A stretch of DNA of 64,000 nucleotides from Janthinobacterium sp. SUN073 (lineage in GTDB: Bacteria > Pseudomonadota > Gammaproteobacteria > Burkholderiales > Burkholderiaceae_D). The stretch lies in the NCBI RefSeq assembly GCF_030397665.1, contig NZ_JAPUBT010000001.1:124001-188000 (forward strand). The letters run 5' to 3'. The notes beneath the pieces were generated by a model. It was given only the letters and a program-made list of their open reading frames with translations, did not search any database and was not told the DNA's origin. The position numbers and the translations under genes were made by a program. Shown here in pieces: positions 17,785-25,685 of this stretch (position 1 is the stretch's first letter; each line of letters starts with the position of its first letter).

Positions 17785-19263
17785 TTATTTTGACAACTGT
17801 ACCTCGTCTTTGGCATGCACTGGCACAGGCGTCGAAATGAGGAACAGGCCGGCCAGCACCAGGGCGCCATTCAGGATCAGCAATTCCAGGCCGATGCGGT
17901 AATGCTCGAACAGCCGCGCCTGCTCTGCTTCGATCAGCGCGCACAGCAGCGGCCCCGCCACGGCCACCAAAGGCACCCAGCGGTCGCGCACGCCGCGCCG
18001 GCTCAGCAGGCCGAAGGCGAACAAGCCCAGCAGCGGACCATAGGTATAGCTGGCCAGCTTCAGGATCACGCCTATCATGCTGGGGTCGTCCAGCCACTTG
18101 AAGGCCATGATCAGGATCAAAAACAGTGCGGCAAACCCCAGGTGGACACGGCGGCGCCAGCGCATCTGCGCCACCGGGGTCAACTCCGGCCTGCGCTGCA
18201 CGCCGAGGATATCGATGCAGAAAGTGGACGTGAGGGCAGTGAGCGCCCCATCCACGCTGGGAAACAGGGCGGAAATGAGGGCGATGAAGAAAATCAGCTG
18301 CACCACGGCGGGGAAGTGACCCAGCACCACGGCGGGGAACAGTTTATCCCCCGTGGCCGTCACGCCGGCCAGCGGCGCATACAGGTGCAATAGTCCGCCC
18401 AAAAACAGGAACAGCAGCAGCACGCCGGTGAGCACCACGGTCAGGCTGAGCATGTTCTTTTGCGAATCGCGCAAGGTGCGCACGGAAATGTTCTTTTGCA
18501 TCATTTCCTGGTCCATGCCCGTCATGGCAATCGTGATGAACATGCCGGCGAGAATGTGCTTCCACACATACGCGGGGCTGTCCGGGTCGACGGTGAAGAT
18601 GCGCGTGAGGCCCTGCGCGCGCATGCGCTCCAGGCTGTCGATGAGGGACAGGTCCATTGCGCGCAGTAAAAACACGCTGCAAATCACCAGTCCGGCCAGC
18701 ATGCACGCCGTTTGCAGGGTATCGGTCCAGACGATGGTTTTCACGCCGCCCTCGTACGTGTAGAGCAGGATCAGCAGCAGCACGACGCACGAGGTCAGCC
18801 AGAACGGCACGCCCAGGCTGTCGAGTATGGTGGCTTGCAGGATATTGACCACCAGATACAGCCGCGCCGTGGCGCCCAGCAGGCGCGAGACGATGAAAAA
18901 CGCCGCCCCGCTCTGGTAGGCACGCCGTCCCAGGCGCCATTCCAGGTAGCGGTAAATCGATGTGAGCTGCAGCCGGTAGTACAGCGGCAGCAAGATGAAG
19001 GTGATGGCCAGGTAGCCGAGCACATAGCCGAGCATCAGCTGGACGTAGCCGAAACCGTTGCCGCCCACGGCGCCGGGCACGCTGATGAAGGTCACGCCCG
19101 TCAAGGTCGTGCCCACCATGCCGAAAGCCACCAGCATCCAGTTGCTGTCCTTGTTGCCGATGAAAAAACTGTCATTGGTGGCATGGCGCGAGGTGCGCCA
19201 CGCCACGCCCAGCAGGATCAGGAAATACGCGAGGACGACGGCAAACAGGATGAGGGGCGACAT
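17785..19263 (-). CDS. Sodium:solute symporter (SSS family)
   Basis: The 492-residue protein has about 13 hydrophobic segments. Its N-terminal region reads NDSFFIGNKDSNWMLVAFG and TGVTFISVPGAVG, the unwound first helix typical of SGLT/PutP-like symporters. A GMDQEMMQKNISVRTL segment and LISALFPSVDGALTALTS further match the family. The substrate is not evident from sequence; sugars, amino acids or organic acids are all possible. It lies between sppA and the YeeE/YedE transporter on the same strand, with no clear functional link to either. Confidence 0.85.
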   Translation of the reverse strand: MSPLILFAVVLAYFLILLGVAWRTSRHATNDSFFIGNKDSNWMLVAFGMVGTTLTGVTFISVPGAVGGNGFGYVQLMLGYVLGYLAITFILLPLYYRLQLTSIYRYLEWRLGRRAYQSGAAFFIVSRLLGATARLYLVVNILQATILDSLGVPFWLTSCVVLLLILLYTYEGGVKTIVWTDTLQTACMLAGLVICSVFLLRAMDLSLIDSLERMRAQGLTRIFTVDPDSPAYVWKHILAGMFITIAMTGMDQEMMQKNISVRTLRDSQKNMLSLTVVLTGVLLLFLFLGGLLHLYAPLAGVTATGDKLFPAVVLGHFPAVVQLIFFIALISALFPSVDGALTALTSTFCIDILGVQRRPELTPVAQMRWRRRVHLGFAALFLILIMAFKWLDDPSMIGVILKLASYTYGPLLGLFAFGLLSRRGVRDRWVPLVAVAGPLLCALIEAEQARLFEHYRIGLELLILNGALVLAGLFLISTPVPVHAKDEVQLSK

Positions 19264-19288
19264 GGGAGATACGCTGGCGGCAAAGAGG

Positions 19289-19322
19289 AACAGGGGCAGA
19301 AATATACAGCAAAGCCCCTGTT
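19289..19322 (-). repeat. Hairpin between YeeE/YedE gene and symporter gene
   Basis: A perfect 9-bp inverted repeat AACAGGGGC/GCCCCTGTT encloses a 16-base AT-rich loop. It begins 10 bases after the YeeE/YedE stop and ends 26 bases before the symporter start. No T run follows, so it may be a weak terminator, an mRNA-end stabiliser or a leader structure. Confidence 0.45.
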
Positions 19323-19332
19323 GACGCCGGTG

Positions 19333-20550
19333 TCAGCAGCCGGACGGTTTCACGCGCTCCACTTCCAGGCCGAACCACGGACGCAAGCGCGTGCCGACGA
19401 CGTTGCCGACGAAGGCGCAGACCAGCCACAGCCAGCCGTGCAGGCTGCCCGAGACGATGCCGCTGAAATACGCGCCAATATTGCAGCCATACGCCAGACG
19501 CGCGCCGTAACCGAGCAGCAAGCCGCCGACGACGGCGGCGATGATCGAGCGGCGCGGGATGCGCCACACGGGCGCATAGCGGCCGGCCAGCGCCGCCGCC
19601 AGCATGGCGCCCAAGACGATGCCGATATCCATCACGGAGGTCTTGTCTTGCGTCAACGGCGCGGCCAGGGCGGCGGCGTTCGCCTTGGTCGACCAGTAGG
19701 CCCAGCTGGCCGTGTCGATGCCGATCACGGACGCGGCCTTGGCGCCCCACAGGGCGAACGCCGACGTCACGCCCCACGGCTTGCCCGACAGCGCCAGGGT
19801 GATGAAATTGAGCACGACGAGGGCGACGGCGCCCGCCACCAGCGGCCAGGGGCCGTGCAGCCAGGGCGACGACTGCGCCGGGCGCAACGGCGTGGCGACG
19901 AGCTTGCCATGGCGGCGCTTTTCAACGAAGACCGTGATGCCGGCGATCAGCGCGAAGACGATCCAGTTCAGCGCCAGCGCGGGTACCAGGCCCAGGCTTG
20001 TGACGAGGGAAATGGGTTTCAATTGCGGCAGCGCCGTCCAGAACGGCATGTGCGCCGTGCCGATCACGGAGCCGACGATGAAGGCGGCCAGCGTGATGAG
20101 CATGCGCGTGCTGCCGCCACCCACCGTGTACAGGGTGCCGGAGGCGCAGCCGCCGCCCAGCTGCATGCCGATGCCGAAGATGAAGGCGCCAAAGATGACC
20201 GAGGTGCCGGCGGGAGACACCAGGCCCGCGACGGGCGTGCCGAACAGGGTCCCGGCGGACAATGCCGGGAAGAACAGCGCCACGCCGACGGCCAGCATCA
20301 GCATTTGCGCGCGCAAGCCGTCGCCGCGGCCATCGGCGATGAAGACGCGCCAGGCGGACGTAAAGCCGAAGGCCGCGTGATACAGCGTAATGCCGAGCAA
20401 GGCGCCCACCACGTACAGCGCGGACTGGGTGGCGCCGACGGTCAGCGCCAGATACCACGCACCCAGCACGATGAGCACAAGCGCAACGCCCAGCGGTTTT
20501 GGATTGATAGCGGTGCGCAGGCGTAGCGCTGAAGTTGCAGTATCGGACAT
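19333..20550 (-). CDS. YeeE/YedE family transporter (probable thiosulfate/sulfur-compound importer)
   Basis: The 405-residue membrane protein carries both signature cysteine motifs, GGGCASGTLY and YGCNIGAYFSG, which line the substrate path in thiosulfate importer TsuA (established for the family). It has a duplicated helical architecture of about 10 or more segments and unusually ends in Ser-Gly-Cys. I use the ATG at 20550 (MSDTATSA), where the usual N-terminus begins; a longer frame from 20625 adds 25 residues without the family's character. No sulfur-oxidation or TusA-like gene is adjacent, so the substrate is inferred from family only. Confidence 0.87.
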   Translation of the reverse strand: MSDTATSALRLRTAINPKPLGVALVLIVLGAWYLALTVGATQSALYVVGALLGITLYHAAFGFTSAWRVFIADGRGDGLRAQMLMLAVGVALFFPALSAGTLFGTPVAGLVSPAGTSVIFGAFIFGIGMQLGGGCASGTLYTVGGGSTRMLITLAAFIVGSVIGTAHMPFWTALPQLKPISLVTSLGLVPALALNWIVFALIAGITVFVEKRRHGKLVATPLRPAQSSPWLHGPWPLVAGAVALVVLNFITLALSGKPWGVTSAFALWGAKAASVIGIDTASWAYWSTKANAAALAAPLTQDKTSVMDIGIVLGAMLAAALAGRYAPVWRIPRRSIIAAVVGGLLLGYGARLAYGCNIGAYFSGIVSGSLHGWLWLVCAFVGNVVGTRLRPWFGLEVERVKPSGC

Positions 20551-20660
20551 GGTAGGGGACGCCAATGGAAGGGAAGCGCCATTTTCCCCCGTTTTGCTGT
20601 TTTCTGCCAGAAAGTTACTTGGCATTCAAGCCCAGGCCATGCAGTCATGTCCCCAGCCGC

Positions 20661-20703
20661 GCACGCAGGGCAAGGAAGGCCTGTGCCTCCCTGCCCTGCG
20701 TGC
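20661..20703 (-). repeat. Strong hairpin downstream of the PhoX-type phosphatase
   Basis: A perfect 12-bp inverted repeat (GCACGCAGGGCA with TGCCCTGCGTGC) has a 19-base loop that could pair partly with itself. It starts 25 bases beyond the phosphatase stop. There is no T run on the minus strand, so it may aid termination or protect the mRNA 3' end. Confidence 0.55.
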
Positions 20704-20728
20704 CCGCAGCCGGATCAGCGCACGCGCA

Positions 20729-22729
20729 TCATTTCGACAGTTTGACCTGCGCCAGTTCCGCCGTCAGATAGCCGACAGCGCCACTGGCCTTGCTGTTGTA
20801 GTTGGTGTTGATGAGGATGTTGATCTGATCCTTCAGCGCCGATGGCAGGCCGGGGAAGCGGTTCCACTCGTCACCCGGATGCTGGAAGTTGCTCATCACA
20901 TAGGTCCAGCCATTGATCTCATCGACCGCATGCAGGCCCGTCGATTCCGCGCCGGCCGGGCAGGACAGCAAACGTTCCAGCTTCCTGGTATCGACGTTAT
21001 ACGCCCACAGGAAGTTGTTCAGGTGGTTGCCGCTGTCCTCGCCGATGAACAGGGTGCGCAGTTTTTCCGAGAACTTCAGGTTGTCTGGACTGGCGATCTT
21101 GGCCGGATTGGCCGTATTGCCCAGGCCATCGGCCGCGATGTCCTCGCCTGCGATCAGCAGGGTCGATTCGCTCGGCACCCATTCGCTGTCGATCGCCGCG
21201 CCCGTGTCATCCTTCTGTCCGCCCGCAAGCTTGTGCGACACAACGCCGCCCGCCACCAGTTTCTTGAACTTGACGTTGTTGCCAGCCACATAGCCCGCAC
21301 CGCCTTCGACCATCGAGTCCTGGATGTTGGCATACGCCGAGTAGGCAATCTTATCCTTGGCGTTGACCGTCGTGCCTTCGTTCTTGGTAAAGGCCATGCT
21401 GCCACCCTTGAGGGCGGCGTAACGGTGGGTTTCCAGGAAAGCGGCGGCCTTTTCCTGGCCGGCCTTGACTCTGACCCAGGCGGTTTTCTTGTTCAGGACG
21501 ATCTTCGTGTAGCTGGCGTCGGACGGATCGGCCAGGGTCGAATCCATGATGTCGGTAGCCTTGATGCCGCCGTCGACCAGCGCCTTGATTTCGGCGTGCG
21601 TCGCATGGCCCAGCTTGACCCATTGCAGCTTGCCGGTGGTGGTCTCGGTCAGCTGGGTGGTGTATTTGGCGACGTACAGGGTGCCGCCTGCCGCCAGGTC
21701 GGCGACCTTGTCGGCCACGAACATGAACAGCCCGCCATTCGTATAGTCGTCGCCACCCAGGATGGTGCGCTGGTCCGGCATCACCTGCACCAGTTCGCGC
21801 GAATAGCGGCCCAGGCAGTAGTGCTTCTTGATGCTGCCCGTGCCGTCCGGGTTCACCGACACTTCCGGCAAGTGGCCGTAGTCATACGCATTGGCGGTAG
21901 CCGCATCGCCAAAGACGTTCTTGCTGAATTCCTTGAGCACGGCCAGCGACTGGCCACCCAGGCCCTGGTCGAAGGCATCGGGCTCATATTCTTCGCTCGA
22001 CAGATGGGTGTTCCACGGCGACAGGCTGGCGCCGCAGGTAATCCACAGGCCCTTGACGGACGAGGTATCGACATTGTGGTATTTCACCAGCGACAACTTG
22101 CCGGTGCTCTGGTCCTGGTCCAGGGTCAGCACGGCGATCGGCGACGGCAGCGTGCCATAGGTGGACGCGCCGGCCTGGTTGAACGAGTTGTATTCAAACT
22201 GCACCACGGCAAACACAGGCTTGCCCTTGACGCCGGTCACGCTGGCGTTGGCAAGCGTCAGCATCGAACTGCCATCTGGCGAGTCCGAGAAGAACTGGCG
22301 CTCCTTGCCCGGCACGGAACTGTCGATGATAGGCTGGTTCTTGATGTCGAAATAAGCGCCCGCAATCACGGTGCCGCCCTTGCCATCCGGCACCCGGTCG
22401 CCCGTCAGGAAGAAAGGCTGGTACGCCAGGTTATAGCTGTTGCTGCTGCCATCGCTGAAATTGACCTTGAGCTTGGAGCCGACGGTGGTCGTGGCCAGCG
22501 CGGCCGGCGCGCTCGCCAATGGCGCCGCCATACCGGTGAATTCCGCCGTGGTAAACGTCGCGGTGGGCGTGACTGGCGGGGTCACCGGCGGCAAGTCCTT
22601 ATCCGAACTGCCGCCACAACCGGACAGAAAGGCGCTGACACCGGTCAAGCCGGCCAAAGGCAGCATGGGGGCACCGGCAAACAGTTGCAACAGGCGGCGA
22701 CGTGAGGACTCAGGGGCGTAATTCGACAT
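20729..22729 (-). CDS. PhoX family phosphatase (DUF839), Tat-exported lipoprotein
   Basis: The 666-residue protein starts with a twin-arginine signal (SRRRLLQLF) combined with a lipobox (FLSGC followed by GGSS), so it is probably exported folded through Tat and lipid-anchored. The body matches the PhoX/DUF839 six-bladed propeller type, with stretches such as GLWITCGASLSPWNTHLSSEEYEPD, GYVRELV-like GRYSRELVQV, and GDDYTNGGLFMFV near metal ligands. PhoX enzymes are calcium/iron-dependent alkaline phosphatases releasing phosphate from organic esters. The upstream region has two Pho-box-like repeats, fitting phosphate-starvation control. Exact substrate range is inferred from family. Confidence 0.87.
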   Translation of the reverse strand: MSNYAPESSRRRLLQLFAGAPMLPLAGLTGVSAFLSGCGGSSDKDLPPVTPPVTPTATFTTAEFTGMAAPLASAPAALATTTVGSKLKVNFSDGSSNSYNLAYQPFFLTGDRVPDGKGGTVIAGAYFDIKNQPIIDSSVPGKERQFFSDSPDGSSMLTLANASVTGVKGKPVFAVVQFEYNSFNQAGASTYGTLPSPIAVLTLDQDQSTGKLSLVKYHNVDTSSVKGLWITCGASLSPWNTHLSSEEYEPDAFDQGLGGQSLAVLKEFSKNVFGDAATANAYDYGHLPEVSVNPDGTGSIKKHYCLGRYSRELVQVMPDQRTILGGDDYTNGGLFMFVADKVADLAAGGTLYVAKYTTQLTETTTGKLQWVKLGHATHAEIKALVDGGIKATDIMDSTLADPSDASYTKIVLNKKTAWVRVKAGQEKAAAFLETHRYAALKGGSMAFTKNEGTTVNAKDKIAYSAYANIQDSMVEGGAGYVAGNNVKFKKLVAGGVVSHKLAGGQKDDTGAAIDSEWVPSESTLLIAGEDIAADGLGNTANPAKIASPDNLKFSEKLRTLFIGEDSGNHLNNFLWAYNVDTRKLERLLSCPAGAESTGLHAVDEINGWTYVMSNFQHPGDEWNRFPGLPSALKDQINILINTNYNSKASGAVGYLTAELAQVKLSK

Positions 22730-22751
22730 TTTTTGTTTCTTCCGTTATAAA

Positions 22752-22824
22752 TAAATATCGTGGGACAGACCAGCTTGATTACGAGGCCGGAGCATAAACG
22801 ACAAATATTTCAGCTTGATTACAG
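22752..22824 (-). promoter_or_regulatory. Two Pho-box-like sites and -10 region upstream of the phosphatase gene
   Basis: A perfect 12-base direct repeat, GTAATCAAGCTG on the minus strand, occurs at 22811-22822 and 22771-22782, exactly 40 bases apart. The upstream copy extends to CTGTAAT-CAAG-CTGAAAT (22807-22824), two 7-base half-sites with a 4-base spacer as in the PhoB consensus. The downstream copy, TCGTAAT-CAAG-CTGGTCT (22767-22784), lies nine bases before a TATTTA -10-like box (22752-22757), the position where a Pho box replaces the -35 element. Confidence 0.6.
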
Positions 22825-22867
22825 GCAAGCTGTTCCGGGAAGCAAGGGCAAGCGGACGCCCGGGGTG

Positions 22868-24079
22868 TTACTGACCCGTCGCATGCATCGATTTCTCGCC
22901 AGCAACCCGCACGGGGATCGGGTTCAATCGATCCAGGCGGCCGCTCAGGGCCGTCAAGCCGCATGCACCGAGCACGACCAGGGCACCGATCCAGCCCGTG
23001 TGCACCAGGCCCAGGTGTTCGACGATCAGGCCGCCGCCCCAAGCGCCGCCGGCGATGCCCAGGTTGAAGGCGGCGATATTCAAGCCCGAGGCCACGTCCA
23101 CGGCGCGGGGCGTGAAGTGTTCCGCTTGCTGCACCACGTACACTTGCAGGCCAGCCACGTTCCCGAAGGCGACGGCGCCCCACAGCAGCACGGTGATGAC
23201 GACCAGCACGGGATGCGGCGCCGTGAAGGTCAACAGCAGCAAAACGGCTGCCAGCAGCAGGAAGATCAGTTTCAGGGCACGCACCGGGCCCTGCTTGTCG
23301 GCCAGCTTGCCGCCCCAGATATTGCCGAAGGCCACGGACACGCCATACACGAGCATCACCGCACCCACGGCGCCGGCGCTGAAACCCGACACTTGCTGCA
23401 GGATCGGCGCCAGGTAGGTAAAGGCGATGAAGGAGCCGCCATAGCCGACGGCCGTCATGGCGTACACCAGCAGCAGGCGCGGCTGGGCCAGCACCTGCAC
23501 TTGCTGCAGCAAGGAAGCGGGCTTGCTGTGGGCGATCGTCGATGGCACGTACAGCAGGCTGCCGACAAAGGCGACCAGTCCCAGCGCCGAGACGGCGAGG
23601 AAAGTTTCGCGCCAGCCGAAATGCTGGCCGATGAAGGTACCCAGCGGCACGCCCGTCACCAGGGCCACGGTCAAGCCCGTAAACATGATGGCAATCGCGC
23701 TGGCCGCCTTGTCCTTAGTCACCAGCGAGGTGGCGATGGTCGAGCCGATGGAAAAGAACACGCCATGCGCCAGCCCCGTCAGAATGCGGGCGATGACGAG
23801 GGTTTCGTAGCCGGGCGATTTCCAGGCCAGCAAATTGCCCAGGGTGAACAAGATCATCAGCGACAATAACAAGGTCTTGCGCGGGATCTTGCCCGTCAAG
23901 GCAGTCAGCACGGGCGCGCCGACGGCGACGCCCAGCGCATACAGGCTGACCAGCAAGCCGGCCGACGGCAGGTTGACGCCCAGGTCGGCGGCGATGGTGG
24001 GCAACAGCCCGACAATGACAAACTCGGTGGTTCCGATGGCAAAGGCGCTGAGGGTCAGCGCGAGCAAGGCAATGGGCAT
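22868..24079 (-). CDS. MFS transporter, DHA1 family (AraJ/YdhP-like exporter)
   Basis: The 403-residue protein has 12 predicted membrane segments. It starts with ALLALTLSAFAIGTTEFVIVGLLPTIAADLGV, the TM1 motif of AraJ/YdhP/YdeA-type DHA1 drug and sugar exporters, and has the MFS loop and ARILTGLAHGVFFSIG. The start has a GGAG ribosome site. No regulator gene adjoins, and the substrate is unknown. Two other DHA1 exporters lie in the window (32215-33438 and 44208-45425). Confidence 0.88.
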   Translation of the reverse strand: MPIALLALTLSAFAIGTTEFVIVGLLPTIAADLGVNLPSAGLLVSLYALGVAVGAPVLTALTGKIPRKTLLLSLMILFTLGNLLAWKSPGYETLVIARILTGLAHGVFFSIGSTIATSLVTKDKAASAIAIMFTGLTVALVTGVPLGTFIGQHFGWRETFLAVSALGLVAFVGSLLYVPSTIAHSKPASLLQQVQVLAQPRLLLVYAMTAVGYGGSFIAFTYLAPILQQVSGFSAGAVGAVMLVYGVSVAFGNIWGGKLADKQGPVRALKLIFLLLAAVLLLLTFTAPHPVLVVITVLLWGAVAFGNVAGLQVYVVQQAEHFTPRAVDVASGLNIAAFNLGIAGGAWGGGLIVEHLGLVHTGWIGALVVLGACGLTALSGRLDRLNPIPVRVAGEKSMHATGQ

Positions 24080-24223
24080 GACAAACTCCGATAAATGATG
24101 GTGGCATGCAGTATCGGGGTTTTCTTTGTTTCTAAAAATACCTCATCAGGCAGAAGATAGTTGCGCACAGATCAACAATGTAATGATCTGCTACACTGGC
24201 CGCATCAACACGGGGTCACCACC

Positions 24224-24460
24224 ATGAATTCAGAAAAACTGGCGCTGCTGGTCACGCGCGAAATGCCCTATGGGAAATATCAGGGACGCTTGCTGGCCGA
24301 CTTGCCGGGGCACTACCTGGGCTGGTTCGCGCGCGAGGGTTTCCCCTCGGGCGAACTGGGCAGTTTAATTGCGCTGATGTACGAGCTCGACCATAACGAT
24401 TTGCGCGGCTTGCTCGACCCCTTGCGCACGCGCAAGTCGCCGTGGCGGCCGGGCGAGTAA
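24224..24460 (+). CDS. DUF3820 family protein
   Basis: This 78-residue protein has the core MPYGKYQGRLLADLPGHYLGWFAREGFPSG, which is the compact DUF3820 pattern (GKYKGxxLxxLPxxYLxWF) resembling a fragment found in exonuclease-related proteins. The function is not established. I use the ATG at 24224 (MNSEKL); a longer frame from 24161 has no support. It is transcribed away from the MFS gene and converges on the glutaredoxin-like gene, 17 bases away. Confidence 0.8.
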   Translation: MNSEKLALLVTREMPYGKYQGRLLADLPGHYLGWFAREGFPSGELGSLIALMYELDHNDLRGLLDPLRTRKSPWRPGE

Positions 24461-24477
24461 GGAAAGTAAGGCAGGTC

Positions 24478-24861
24478 TTAAAACTGGCGCACCTTCTTCG
24501 CCAGCATGGCGCTGAACTCGCCATTTCCCACCAGCGTTTGCAGCTCACTGGCCCCGCCGATGAGCACGCCATTGACAAAAATCATGGGGAACGTCGGCCA
24601 GCCCGTCCACATTTTCAGCGCATTGCGGCGATGCCACTGGTTCAAATAACTGCCGTACTGCAGGTACTGGTAGGGCGTGCCCAGCACGTCGAGGATCTTG
24701 CGCGCCTTGCGCGGAAACGGATTGAGCGCCATGCCAACCACCACCACCTGATGCGCGGCGATGGCCGCCCGCACTTCGCGCACGATGTCCTGGTGCTTGC
24801 TGCCGATCAAAGGGCGGGCGGCGGGATGGATCTGGGCTTCGTCGAGGATGGCGCGGGTCAT
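24478..24861 (-). CDS. Glutaredoxin-like protein lacking the active-site cysteine (Grx4/CGFS family relative)
   Basis: The 127-residue protein aligns by eye with monothiol glutaredoxins: VVVVGMALNPFPRKARKILDVLG, then WPTFPMIFVNG with the cis-Pro (P92), then GGASELQTL. In the family the segment at residues 47-50 is CGFS; here it is NPFP. No cysteine exists anywhere in the protein, so neither thiol chemistry nor Cys-ligated iron-sulfur cluster binding is possible in the usual way. A structural or regulatory role, or glutathione binding without catalysis, can be imagined but not shown. The start at 24861 follows an AGGA ribosome site. It is 17 bases from the DUF3820 gene, end to end. Confidence 0.82.
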   Translation of the reverse strand: MTRAILDEAQIHPAARPLIGSKHQDIVREVRAAIAAHQVVVVGMALNPFPRKARKILDVLGTPYQYLQYGSYLNQWHRRNALKMWTGWPTFPMIFVNGVLIGGASELQTLVGNGEFSAMLAKKVRQF

Positions 24862-24970
24862 GAAAGTCCTGGGGTGAGTGGCACGTGGCGTGCGGGTCAC
24901 GCATTGTGCCATGCGCACAGGCTGGCGTGGGCGACACTGCGCTTCCCGTCTCTTCGCGCCTGTCCCGACC

Positions 24971-25618
24971 TTAAATGATCGTTGCCGTCGAATACGGTGA
25001 TTGAATATGCCAGCCCAGGCTCGCATACAGTTTCAAGCCATCCTCGGTTGCCACCAGCACCCGGCGCGCGCTGCCCGATCTCTGCCTGGCCGCCAGCGCG
25101 GCGATCAGTGCTCGCCCCAATCCCCGGCGTCGATGCGCGGCTTCGGTGACGATACGGTCAAACACAAAGACGCCGGCATGTTCCACGGCATGGCCGCTGG
25201 CGGCAACGGTCCCGTCGCCGGTGACAATACGCGCCGTCGTGATAGCCTGCGACGTTGCCACGTCAAGCCGGTACCCGACCGGCACAGCTGGCGCCTGCAG
25301 ACTGCCTTCATGGATCATGAAAAAGCCGCCAGGGAGCAGTTGCCATCGAGGCGGTAAAAGCTTGAGCAATTGCTCCCCAGAACCACGCATCTTGATAAAG
25401 ATATGCGGACGGTGAATCGACGCCGCCACCGCGCTGATGCCTGGAACAGGCCCTGGAAAAACGTAGCGCCGGATTTCCCCGGGCAAGCCCGTCTCGACGC
25501 GCCACCCGCCTTGATCGGGCACGGGCAGCGCCAAGCCACGTATTATGGAACGGGCGGCCAGCCAGGCAGCAAGAAGGCCGGGCTCAGGCAGATGCGCATT
25601 TTCTTGCTCCCCCATCAT
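24971..25618 (-). CDS. GNAT family N-acetyltransferase
   Basis: The 215-residue protein has its GNAT features in the C-terminal half: FVFDRIVTEAAHRRRGLGRALIAALA, with the acetyl-CoA loop RRRGLGRA, followed by VLVATEDGLKLYASLGWHIQSPYSTA. The first half is less conserved. Two adjacent ATG codons (25618, 25615) follow a GGGAG site; the longer frame to 25801 was rejected because its added part has composition unlike a protein N-terminus. It may be co-transcribed with the upstream APH(3')-like gene 67 bases away. Its substrate is unknown. Confidence 0.8.
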   Translation of the reverse strand: MMGEQENAHLPEPGLLAAWLAARSIIRGLALPVPDQGGWRVETGLPGEIRRYVFPGPVPGISAVAASIHRPHIFIKMRGSGEQLLKLLPPRWQLLPGGFFMIHEGSLQAPAVPVGYRLDVATSQAITTARIVTGDGTVAASGHAVEHAGVFVFDRIVTEAAHRRRGLGRALIAALAARQRSGSARRVLVATEDGLKLYASLGWHIQSPYSTATII

Positions 25619-25685
25619 TCGGCTCCCACATTCGTCCCCGCTGATTATGCCAGAGCGCAGGCGGCGGCTACCCGCTGGATCGGAT

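Noticed and set aside
18712..20526. 604-codon plus-strand frame antisense to the symporter and YeeE/YedE genes
   Set aside because: The composition (Gln/Asp/His/Arg/Gly) is typical of a mirrored reading frame, with no ribosome site or domain.
20390..22705. 771-codon plus-strand frame antisense to the PhoX-type phosphatase
   Set aside because: It lies fully opposite a Tat-signalled gene and has no family resemblance.
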